Shown in pieces: positions 1-5,917 of a stretch of 16,475 nt of DNA (the stretch's first letter is position 1; each line of letters begins with the position of its first letter). The stretch covers positions 1 to 16,475 of the forward strand of contig CAITBU010000120.1 of the NCBI GenBank assembly GCA_903890595.1, written 5' to 3'. The notes beneath the pieces are model-generated. The model made no database searches. It was not told the origin of the DNA and saw only the letters and a list, made by a program, of their open reading frames with translations. This DNA comes from an uncultured Holophagaceae bacterium. GTDB lineage: Bacteria; Acidobacteriota; Holophagae; Holophagales; Holophagaceae. The translations under genes were made by a program, and so were the position numbers.

Positions 1-1248
1 CGCCGCAAGGCCGGACGCCGTGGCAACGATGATAAGGGCGCCACCGACACCATCCGGGTGAGCCAGGCCAAGCTCGAGCAGTTCATGAACATCGTGGCGG
101 AGCTGATCATCAGCAAGACCATGATCAGCCACCTGGTGGAACGCCTGGTGCCCATGGTGGCCGGCCAGCCTGCGGCCCCCGTGGCCAAGGAGCTGGCCCA
201 CGCCTCGGTCTACCTGGACCACGTGAGCAAGGAGATCCAGGCCTCGGTGCTGGGCATCCGGATGGTCCCCGTGAAGACCGTCTTCTCCAAGTTCCCCCGC
301 ATGCTCCGGGACTTGGCCAAGGCCAGTGGCAAGAAGATCGACCTCCAGCTGGTGGGCGAGGACACGGAGATCGATAAGAGCATCATCGAGGAGCTGGGGG
401 ATCCCATGATCCACCTGATCCGCAACAGTGCCGACCACGGCATCGAGTCCCCGGAAGTGCGCCTGAAGGCTGGGAAGTCCGAGACCGGCACCGTCATCCT
501 GCGCGCCCGGCACGAGGGTGACAGCGTGGTGGTGGAGATCGAGGACGACGGCAAGGGCATTGATCCGGCGGTGATCCGGGCCAAGGCCATCGAGAAGGGC
601 ATTCTCACCGTGGAGCGGGCCGAGGCCATGCCCGACGAGGACGTGATCGAGCTGATCTTCGCCCCGGGCTTCAGCACCGCCGCCAAGGTCACAGACATCT
701 CGGGCCGAGGGGTGGGCATGGACGTGGTGCTGTCCAATGTCCGCAAGCTCAACGGCCGGGTTGGTATCCGCTCCACTGTGGGCAAGGGCGCTGTCTTCAC
801 CATCAAGCTGCCCCTGACCCTGGCCATCATCGATGCGCTCCTCGTGAAGAGTGGCGGCCAGGTCTTTGCCTTCCCCGGGACCTCGGTGGAGGAGACCCTG
901 ATCATTCCGCCGGAGACCGTGAGCCACCTCACCAGCCGCCAGGCCATCAACCTGCGGGGCGAGGTGCTGGGTGTGAGCCACCTGCGCCACCTCCTCCAGG
1001 GTGAGGCCACGGGTGATGACCCGGGTACCGATGGACTCTCCGTGGTGGTGATCTCCGCCGCGGGGCGCCGGCTGGGCCTCGTGGTGGATGCCTTCGTGCG
1101 CCGCCAGGAAGTCGTCATCAAACCACTCGCGCCCTATCTCGCCAGCCTGCCGGGCATCAGCGGGGCGTCCATCATGGGCGACGGCGGGGTGGTCCTGATC
1201 CTGGATCCCGCCGAGCTGCTGCAGCTGGCGGTGCAGGAGGTCGTGTGA
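1..1248 (+). CDS. cheA: Chemotaxis histidine kinase CheA, C-terminal part (5' end outside window)
   Basis: CheA autophosphorylates on a histidine using ATP and passes phosphate to CheY and CheB in receptor arrays at the inner membrane. The frame is open from base 1, so the Hpt and CheY-binding domains lie upstream of the window. Numbering from the in-frame GTG at 58, the P3 dimerisation helices run to about residue 85. The P4 kinase domain follows, with N box HLIRNSADHGIE (119-130), G1 box VEIEDDGKGID and G2 region DISGRGVGMDVV. From about residue 260 there is a CheW-like P5 domain that docks to receptors and CheW. The usual ATP-site residues are present, so it looks active. The GTG at 58 is only an internal valine: the upstream codons continue the typical CheA sequence. 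The stop overlaps the next start by 4 nt (GTGA), so the two are probably translationally coupled. Confidence 0.96.
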   Translation, partial: RRKAGRRGNDDKGATDTIRVSQAKLEQFMNIVAELIISKTMISHLVERLVPMVAGQPAAPVAKELAHASVYLDHVSKEIQASVLGIRMVPVKTVFSKFPRMLRDLAKASGKKIDLQLVGEDTEIDKSIIEELGDPMIHLIRNSADHGIESPEVRLKAGKSETGTVILRARHEGDSVVVEIEDDGKGIDPAVIRAKAIEKGILTVERAEAMPDEDVIELIFAPGFSTAAKVTDISGRGVGMDVVLSNVRKLNGRVGIRSTVGKGAVFTIKLPLTLAIIDALLVKSGGQVFAFPGTSVEETLIIPPETVSHLTSRQAINLRGEVLGVSHLRHLLQGEATGDDPGTDGLSVVVISAAGRRLGLVVDAFVRRQEVVIKPLAPYLASLPGISGASIMGDGGVVLILDPAELLQLAVQEVV

Positions 1249-2171
1249 ACCCAGGCGACGGCCTCCTGTCCCGGCCCGGTGACCGCGACCCAGAGGCCGC
1301 CGACCAGCGGTTCCTGACCTTCTTCCTGGACGGCCGCTCCTATGGCCTGCCCCTGGCCCAGGTGGCGGAGATCTCCCCCCTGCGCCCCCTCAACCGCCTG
1401 CCCCACATGCCCCGGGCCGTGGAGGGCATCCTCGAGCTCAGAGGGCGGGTGGTCCCCATCATGAACCTCCGGGAGCGCATGTCCCTCCCCCCCCTGGAGG
1501 CGGACCGCACGGGCACCATCCTCGTCCTGGACCTGGCGGGTACCGCCACGGGCCTGCTGGTGGATGGCGTAGACGCCGTGATCAGCGTCCAACCGGAGGC
1601 CCTGGTGACGGCCAGCCCCGTGCTGGCGGGCCTGAGCGGGGCCTGGGCCCTGGGCTTCATCGCGCTGGGGGAGCGCCTCATCACCATCCTGGACGCAGCC
1701 ACCATCATCAACCTGGGCGGTGGGCACACCGCGGGACGCGAGGCCCTCGCCACCCTGAACCTGGAAGAGCGCCTGGACGAGGACCTGCGTCGCCTCATCG
1801 AGCTGGCCCCCACCAAGGACACGGGGCAGGAGCAGAACCGGATCCTCCCCCAGATCGAGAGCTCCATCAACTACACCGAGCAGGAGATGGGCAAGGTCAT
1901 GGAGCGGGTGGAGGCCATGCTGGCGGGGACGGACCGGGCCTTCAAAAGCATCGGCTACCTCAAGCACGAGGTTGGCCTGGGCAAGCTCCGGGGCCAGGAA
2001 GCGGCCATCGTGGACCTGGAGCGCACCAACCAGGAGCTCGAGGACACGGTGTTCACGCTCATTCAGCAGATGCAGTACCAGGATATCGCCCGGCAGAAGC
2101 TGGAGCGGGTCATGGTCCACCTGAAGGGCATGCAGGGCGTCATCTCCGGCAAGCTGCGGACCCCGGCCTGA
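1245..2171 (+). CDS. CheW-domain protein with C-terminal CheZ-like phosphatase helix
   Basis: Residues about 22-160 form a CheW domain, the SH3-like adaptor that couples CheA to receptors, with a typical GILELRGRVVPIMNLR stretch (61-76). About 145 further residues, not part of ordinary CheW, are strongly helical. They end in a segment containing QMQYQDIARQKLERV (275-289). In E. coli CheZ the catalytic pair for CheY-P hydrolysis is Asp143 and Gln147 within QDLTGQ. Here D280 and Q284 have the same D-x3-Q spacing, flanking hydrophobics and following K/R. Seen: the domain layout and the motif. Inferred: a bifunctional adaptor and CheY-P phosphatase. Some receptors and other helical proteins carry similar QFQD-type motifs, so the phosphatase role is unproven. 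The GTG start overlaps the cheA stop. Confidence 0.85.
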   Translation: MNPGDGLLSRPGDRDPEAADQRFLTFFLDGRSYGLPLAQVAEISPLRPLNRLPHMPRAVEGILELRGRVVPIMNLRERMSLPPLEADRTGTILVLDLAGTATGLLVDGVDAVISVQPEALVTASPVLAGLSGAWALGFIALGERLITILDAATIINLGGGHTAGREALATLNLEERLDEDLRRLIELAPTKDTGQEQNRILPQIESSINYTEQEMGKVMERVEAMLAGTDRAFKSIGYLKHEVGLGKLRGQEAAIVDLERTNQELEDTVFTLIQQMQYQDIARQKLERVMVHLKGMQGVISGKLRTPA

Positions 2172-2239
2172 GGCTGGGCCATCCCACTGGAGCCTGGGGC
2201 CTTCCCCGGTCACAATAGGGGTTTGGCCCAGGAGGCCCC

Positions 2240-3541
2240 GTGAGCGTTACCCCCTTCACCGAAGTCCGCTTCCTCGCCGACCAGATCGGCGAGACTGTCC
2301 GGCTGCGGGGCTGGGTCCGCAATGCCCGCACCAGCAAGACCCGCTTCATCGAGCTGCGGGATGGCTCTGGCTTCGTCCAGTGCGTGGTGGGTGCCGCCGA
2401 GGCCGACCCCGCTGCCTACGAGCTGGCCGGAAAGCTCACGCAGGAGTCCGCCATCGCCCTCACCGGGGTGGTGCAGCAGCACCCCCGGACCGGACAGCCC
2501 GAGCTCCTGGTGAAGGCCCTGGAGCTCATCGGCGGCAGCACCGACTTCCCCATCACCCCCAAGGAGCACGGCACCGAGTTCCTCATGGAGAACCGCCACC
2601 TGTGGCTGCGGAGCCGCCGCCAGTGGGCCATCCTCCGCATCCGGCACACCCTGGTGAAGGGCATCCGGGACTTCTTTGACAGCGATGGGTTCACCCTCCT
2701 GGATGCGCCGATCCTGACCCCTAGCGCCTGCGAAGGCACCAGCACCCTCTTCGGTACCGAGTACTTCCACGAGGGCACGGCCTTCCTCAGCCAGTCGGGT
2801 CAGCTCTACCAGGAGCCGGGCATCGCGGCCTTCGGCAAGGTGTACTGCTTCGGCCCCACCTTCCGGGCCGAGAAGAGCAAGACCCGCCGCCACCTCACGG
2901 AGTTCTGGATGGTGGAGCCCGAGGTGGCCTTCGCCCACCTGGACGATGTCATGGTCCTGGGCGAGCGCATGACCAAGTTCCTCATCCAGCGGGTGCTAGA
3001 GGGGCGGCAGGAGGAGCTGAAGATTCTGGAGCGCGACACCGCCCCCCTGGAGCTGGCTCTCAACACCACCTTCGACCGCATGACCTACTCCGAGGCCGTG
3101 GACAAGCTCAAGACCCTGGGCAGTGACATCGTGTGGGGCGAGGACTTCGGCAACGACGACGAGACCATCCTCATGAACGCCACGGACCGCCCCCTCTGGG
3201 TACACCGCTTCCCCCGGGCCTTCAAGGCCTTCTACATGGAGCCGGACCCCCTGGATGACCGTCTGGCCCTGGGCGCCGACCTGCTGGCCCCTGAGGGCTA
3301 CGGCGAGGTCATCGGCGGCGGCGAGCGGGCCAGCGACCTGCAGTACCTCCTGGACCAGATTGAGCACCACCAGCTCACCCGGGCCGACTACGAGTGGTAC
3401 CTGGACGTCCGCAAGTACGGCAGCGTCCCCCACGCCGGCTTCGGCATGGGCCTCGAGCGCGCTGTGGCATGGCTGTGCAAGCTGCCGCATGTTAGGGAAA
3501 CCATCCCGTATCCGCGGATGATGGGGACGTTGCGGCCCTAA
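2240..3541 (+). CDS. asnS: Asparaginyl-tRNA synthetase
   Basis: This class IIb synthetase charges tRNA-Asn with asparagine in the cytoplasm. The N-terminal OB-fold anticodon-binding domain covers residues about 15-110 (VRLRGWVRNARTSK). The catalytic domain has motif 2 FRAEKSKTRRHLTEFWMVEPE, which is the AsnRS rather than the AspRS version, and motif 3 with GFGMGLERAVAWLC. The C-terminus PYPRMMGTLRP is of the usual AsnRS kind. Its 433 residues are a normal family length. The GTG start is preceded by AGGAGG at 2230-2235 with a 4-nt gap, which fixes the start. A 68-nt gap separates it from the chemotaxis gene. A weak -10-like CACAAT at 2211-2216 could give it its own promoter. It converges with the minus-strand secreted-protein gene across a palindrome-rich spacer. 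Confidence 0.97.
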   Translation: MSVTPFTEVRFLADQIGETVRLRGWVRNARTSKTRFIELRDGSGFVQCVVGAAEADPAAYELAGKLTQESAIALTGVVQQHPRTGQPELLVKALELIGGSTDFPITPKEHGTEFLMENRHLWLRSRRQWAILRIRHTLVKGIRDFFDSDGFTLLDAPILTPSACEGTSTLFGTEYFHEGTAFLSQSGQLYQEPGIAAFGKVYCFGPTFRAEKSKTRRHLTEFWMVEPEVAFAHLDDVMVLGERMTKFLIQRVLEGRQEELKILERDTAPLELALNTTFDRMTYSEAVDKLKTLGSDIVWGEDFGNDDETILMNATDRPLWVHRFPRAFKAFYMEPDPLDDRLALGADLLAPEGYGEVIGGGERASDLQYLLDQIEHHQLTRADYEWYLDVRKYGSVPHAGFGMGLERAVAWLCKLPHVRETIPYPRMMGTLRP

Positions 3542-3557
3542 CGGGCAGCCGTAACCG

Positions 3558-3578
3558 CACACGGGCTGCGCCCGTGTG
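3558..3578. repeat. Perfect 9-bp stem-loop after asnS
   Basis: Arms CACACGGGC (3558-3566) and GCCCGTGTG (3570-3578) enclose a TGC loop. It begins 16 nt after the asnS stop and is followed by an A-rich stretch rather than a T run, so it is not a textbook terminator. It could still halt or protect asnS mRNA. The GC-TGC-GC core is shared with the next palindrome. Confidence 0.75.
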
Positions 3579-3581
3579 ATA

Positions 3582-3602
3582 GAAAATCGCTGCGCGATTT
3601 TC
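3582..3602 (+). repeat. REP-like palindrome, copy 1
   Basis: Nine-base arms GAAAATCGC (3582-3590) and GCGATTTTC (3594-3602) surround a TGC loop. The stem has an A run on the left and a T run on the right, so it could terminate transcription in both directions between the converging genes. The same 21-nt unit recurs in reverse orientation at 3663-3683. Confidence 0.8.
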
Positions 3603-3662
3603 CGTAGAGCAATTGCCTGGGAAGCATGCTTTCAGTGCCGTTCTTGCTTTGCTTTTCCCCGT

Positions 3663-3683
3663 GAAAATCGCGCAGCGATTTTC
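3663..3683 (-). repeat. REP-like palindrome, copy 2 (reverse orientation)
   Basis: This unit is the exact reverse complement of 3582-3602: the same arms, with the loop reading GCA. One extra T:A pair at 3662/3684 lengthens the stem. Both copies have CCGTG on the same outer side when read in the same orientation. Two palindromes in opposite orientation about 60 nt apart are laid out like a BIME (paired REP elements). It lies 42 nt past the stop of the minus-strand secreted-protein gene and could terminate it. Confidence 0.8.
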
Positions 3684-3720
3684 AGAAGCACGGCCCTAGA
3701 TCGGAACCCACCCCTACAAC

Positions 3721-3747
3721 TGCATCACCACGCCCGGCGACTTCTTG
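3721..3747 (-). repeat. Left flanking repeat: copy of the 3' end of the DUF493 gene
   Basis: 24 of 27 positions match 5276-5302, the 3' end of the DUF493 gene. Read on the minus strand in the DUF493 frame it encodes SPGVVMQL followed by TAG, against LPGVVMQL followed by TGA in the intact gene. The Leu codon change (CTC to TTG) is silent and a stop is kept, as expected for a once-coding tail. The same bases are read in another frame as the end (RSRRAW) of the 364-aa secreted protein. Confidence 0.7.
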
Positions 3748-4819
3748 GGCTGGGGTTCTTTTCCGGGGGCTTCTTTAGCTGCTCCAAGGGGACCAGCCGG
3801 TTGCTGACGGTGCTCCAACACCAGGGTTCGAGGCTCCTCTGAGAGGGGGGCGTCAGCTCAAAGAGAATGTTGGGGTCCTCGGGAGTCAACATCAGAGCTC
3901 CAACCTTCTCGATGAGAGGACGCTTGCCATCGGAGAAGGCGAAGCTCTTTTCTTCTTCCACATTGAGGGCCTTGTAGATGAATCCCATTTGGCCACCCGG
4001 CATGGGCAGGAAATAGCAATGGCTGGCGCCAGGATGTTCAGCCGCCGAAATATAGCAATCGGACTTCTTCGCCGTTTCGGCACGAGCTATCTCCTTGCCG
4101 ATGAAATCGTCCGACAATAGTGGCCAGGGGACCCTAAATTCCTTTTGGGTGAAGGATTCCAGGTCATAGGCGTAGATGTGCCCTGAGTAGGGGTAGTAGA
4201 CATAGGCCGTAGCGTCATCCACCGAAGTCACGCAGGACTTCCAGAACAGCTCGGGGTACCACTTTTTGATGGGCGCTTCCTCAAGAAGCTTCAGGGTGGA
4301 AGACTCCCCTGAAAGCACTCCCCCTAGGAAGTAGCGCTGCTTCACTGGCTCAAAGATGCCAAAGAGGATGACGCGATCCCTACTCAGAACTTCAAAGCTG
4401 GAGGCTCGGACATCGAGCGGGTGCGTTAGATCCCAGGACTTGGACGCGAAGTTGTATTGATACAGGGAGGAGACCTCCTCTTCAGGGAGATGGCCCTTTT
4501 CTTGTCGGAGGAACCACCAACTACCTTGCCGAAACTTCCGCACACCCTTCCACTCGGAAGGCAAGGCTGGGGGATGGGTTACCGTTTCGGTGACTGCGTT
4601 GTAAGCCAAGACATAGGAGGGGCCCGAGGTGGGGCCCTGGAAGTAGGTAATAGCCCCCTCCTGCCAGGTTTCCATGAAGGCTCGGCCCTGGTTGTCGCCT
4701 CTTGTGTGGAAGAAGACCCTCGGAACTGTGGCATTGGGCTTCATGCCAACTTCCTGAGCGCACACCACAGTGGTCAGGGCCAATGACATCAAGGCATGAG
4801 GCAGGCTGCTGCGCATCAT
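3725..4819 (-). CDS. Secreted protein of unknown function, 364 aa
   Basis: I do not recognise a family. Residues 1-21 form a Sec signal peptide (basic MMRSSLPH, hydrophobic ALMSLALTTVV), probably cut after VCA before QEV. The cysteine there lacks a lipobox. The mature protein is rich in aromatic residues and short beta-like stretches (YVYYPYSGHIYAYDLES, HCYFLPMPGGQMGF). This is compatible with a beta-propeller or other all-beta fold in the periplasm or outside the cell, but that is only an impression. Two ATGs in tandem (4819 and 4816) could start it, with AGAGG upstream. It lies 10 nt after the small cysteine-rich gene, so the two are probably co-transcribed. G+C is well below the neighbours, suggesting acquired or fast-evolving DNA. 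The last residues (KNPSPRSRRAW) run across a duplicated fragment of the DUF493 gene, so the native C-terminus may have been shorter or different. Confidence 0.8.
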   Translation of the reverse strand: MMRSSLPHALMSLALTTVVCAQEVGMKPNATVPRVFFHTRGDNQGRAFMETWQEGAITYFQGPTSGPSYVLAYNAVTETVTHPPALPSEWKGVRKFRQGSWWFLRQEKGHLPEEEVSSLYQYNFASKSWDLTHPLDVRASSFEVLSRDRVILFGIFEPVKQRYFLGGVLSGESSTLKLLEEAPIKKWYPELFWKSCVTSVDDATAYVYYPYSGHIYAYDLESFTQKEFRVPWPLLSDDFIGKEIARAETAKKSDCYISAAEHPGASHCYFLPMPGGQMGFIYKALNVEEEKSFAFSDGKRPLIEKVGALMLTPEDPNILFELTPPSQRSLEPWCWSTVSNRLVPLEQLKKPPEKNPSPRSRRAW

Positions 4820-4829
4820 GAGGCCGCCT

Positions 4830-5099
4830 CTATTGGGTTTTGTGCTTTATCTTCCCATCACCGCTGGTACCACCACCAGCGTTGCTAAAGGAGCAACCGT
4901 CCTGGTATCTACAGATTGCACTCGTCATTTTGCCATTTGCGTCATAATTAATGGTGCAATCTTGCAGGGGTGCATTGCTGTGCATGGGGCAGGAGGGAGG
5001 GCAGCCATCAGAGCACGCTGCGCGGAGGGCCCAAGCGCTCGCACCTATGAGCAAACTGAGGACAAGGGAGATTCTGAGCCAGCGGGATTTCTGAAGCAT
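4830..5099 (-). CDS. Small secreted six-cysteine protein, 89 aa
   Basis: Unrecognised. The frame is open further upstream, but the ATG at 5097-5099 has an excellent GGAGGT with a 6-nt gap and begins a clear signal peptide: MLQKSRWLR, then hydrophobic SLVLSLLIGASA. Cleavage is likely after ASAWA (residue 24). The mature part of about 65 residues has six cysteines at 29, 33, 37, 48, 63 and 69. The spacing (C-x3-C-x3-C-x10-C-x14-C-x5-C) would allow three disulfides, so export to an oxidising compartment is likely. The tail is Gly/Lys rich. No lipobox is convincing (RAAC). It heads a likely two-gene unit with the 364-aa secreted protein, and a G10 run lies in its leader. It could be a small binding protein, a toxin or a structural peptide; nothing here decides. 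Confidence 0.75.
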   Translation of the reverse strand: MLQKSRWLRISLVLSLLIGASAWALRAACSDGCPPSCPMHSNAPLQDCTINYDANGKMTSAICRYQDGCSFSNAGGGTSGDGKIKHKTQ

Positions 5100-5136
5100 G
5101 TCGTTACCTCCGGGGGTGGGTTGTAGCATGTAATAT

Positions 5137-5146
5137 CCCCCCCCCC
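5137..5146. repeat. C10 homopolymer (G10 on the coding strand) in the leader of the secreted pair
   Basis: Ten consecutive C on the + strand lie about 38 nt upstream of the ATG at 5099, between the putative promoter and the ribosome-binding site. Runs of this length are prone to slipped-strand changes. Confidence 0.9.
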
Positions 5147-5213
5147 TCCGTTCGCCGCCAGCGCTCCCTGAGCGATTTCCCGGGTGTCTAGAATTTCTTT
5201 CTCGAGTCCCAGA

Positions 5214-5249
5214 ATTATATTTAGAGAACTGTGCCCGCACGAAGGTCAA
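5214..5249 (-). promoter_or_regulatory. Possible promoter of the secreted pair
   Basis: On the minus strand a perfect TATAAT lies at 5219-5214, in an AT-rich patch that stands out from its surroundings. TTGACC lies upstream at 5249-5244, but the 24-nt gap is too long for a standard sigma-70 pair. TCTAAA, 18 nt from TTGACC, is an alternative -10. A start here gives a leader of roughly 100 nt containing the G10 run. Confidence 0.35.
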
Positions 5250-5268
5250 CCGCAAGCCGATTCCCCCC

Positions 5269-5541
5269 TCAGAGCTGCATCACCACGCCGGGCAACTTCT
5301 GGATGGCCTCTCGCAGGGGGGTCTCGGCCTGGTCATTCGGCAGGGTGACCCAGAAGGTGTAGCTGATGAAGGCCCCCTTGCAGGAGGACCGGTGCTGCTC
5401 CTCGCCCTCGGGCTGGGGGCCCAGGTGGGCCAGGATGGTCTGCATCACCATCTCAGGGCGTAGCTCCTCCTGGCGCCCGATGATCTTCATGGGCACGCGG
5501 GTGGGATAGGTGACCTCAGGCCGCAGGCGAACTTCGTCCAT
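5269..5541 (-). CDS. DUF493 (YbeD-like) family protein
   Basis: This 90-aa cytoplasmic protein has the layout of DUF493, the ferredoxin-like fold of E. coli YbeD. It begins with a YPTRVPMKIIGR strand (compare YbeD FPTPFTYKVMG), continues with a helix, then SCKGAFISYTFWVTLP, and ends with LREAIQKLPGVVMQL. The molecular role of the family is not established; a small regulatory or ACT-like role has been suggested. I start it at ATG 5539-5541; a TTG one codon upstream is also possible. It lies 52 nt after the HU-like gene with a stem-loop between. Its last 27 bases are the right-hand copy of the repeat also found at 3721-3747. Confidence 0.8.
   Translation of the reverse strand: MDEVRLRPEVTYPTRVPMKIIGRQEELRPEMVMQTILAHLGPQPEGEEQHRSSCKGAFISYTFWVTLPNDQAETPLREAIQKLPGVVMQL
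5276..5302 (-). repeat. Right flanking repeat inside the 3' end of the DUF493 gene
   Basis: Partner of 3721-3747 (24/27 identical, direct orientation). Here it is the genuine 3' end of an intact gene. An element that integrates at the 3' end of a gene and restores it leaves this arrangement: an intact gene at one end and a detached 3' fragment at the other. Confidence 0.7.
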
Positions 5542-5569
5542 CAAGGATGTGTCCCTAGCTTTTCACTGT

Positions 5570-5592
5570 CTCTCAGTGCGCAGCGCTGAGAG
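5570..5592 (-). other. Stem-loop between the HU-like gene and the DUF493 gene
   Basis: Arms CTCTCAGTGC (5570-5579) and GCGCTGAGAG (5583-5592) pair over 10 bp with one G-T wobble around a GCA loop, starting just past the HU-like stop codon. On the minus strand it is followed by ACAGTGAAAAG, without a T run. An mRNA-processing or stability role is more likely than termination. The GC-GCA-GC centre resembles the palindromes near 3560-3684. Confidence 0.6.
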
Positions 5593-5593
5593 C

Positions 5594-5869
5594 CTACTTG
5601 ACCTCGATCTCGCGCAGGTCCTTCCCCGGCTTGAAGCGGATGCTCTTGCCCTTGGGGATCTGGACGCTGGCGCCGGTCTTGATGTTCCGGCCCATGCCGC
5701 GCTTGCGGGGGCGGGGCTCGAAGACGCCGAAGCCACGGATCTCGATGCGGTGGCCGTTGAGCAGGGCATCCTTGAGGCGCTCGGTGAGGAGATCCACGAC
5801 CTGGAGGGCGGTGGCCCGGGAGCAGGGATGCACCTTCATCAGCGAATTGGCGATGTCGATCTTGATCAT
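5594..5869 (-). CDS. HU/IHF-family DNA-binding protein
   Basis: This 91-aa nucleoid protein binds and bends DNA as a dimer. The N-terminal helix-turn-helix body (MIKIDIANSLMKVHPCSRATALQVVDLL) leads into IEIRGFGVFEPRPRKRGMGRN, the usual HU signature at the base of the beta arm. It ends in the conserved IPKGKSIRFKPGKDLREI. Residue 63, at the arm tip (GRNIKTG), is Ile where HU and IHF normally have the intercalating Pro of RNP. The sequence alone does not decide between HU and an IHF subunit. The ATG at 5867-5869 is preceded by GAGG. It lies 48 nt after pilT and is probably transcribed with it. The window contains an IHF-like site (10908-10920) that such a protein might use. Confidence 0.93.
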   Translation of the reverse strand: MIKIDIANSLMKVHPCSRATALQVVDLLTERLKDALLNGHRIEIRGFGVFEPRPRKRGMGRNIKTGASVQIPKGKSIRFKPGKDLREIEVK

Positions 5870-5917
5870 CGGGAACCTCGGGTAAGGGGTGGGAAAGCAA
5901 GAATAGGGGAAGAAAGG

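Noticed and set aside
2188..2216. Promoter directly upstream of asnS
   Set aside because: CACAAT could be a -10, but there is no acceptable -35; read-through from the chemotaxis genes is equally possible.
3558..3684. CRISPR array from repeated palindromes
   Set aside because: Only two copies, in opposite orientation, with no regular spacers and no cas genes.
4830..5255. Longer, 141-aa version of the small cysteine-rich protein
   Set aside because: The extra 52 residues cross the G10 run, have no signal-like or domain features, and the internal ATG at 5097-5099 has both the ribosome-binding site and the signal peptide.
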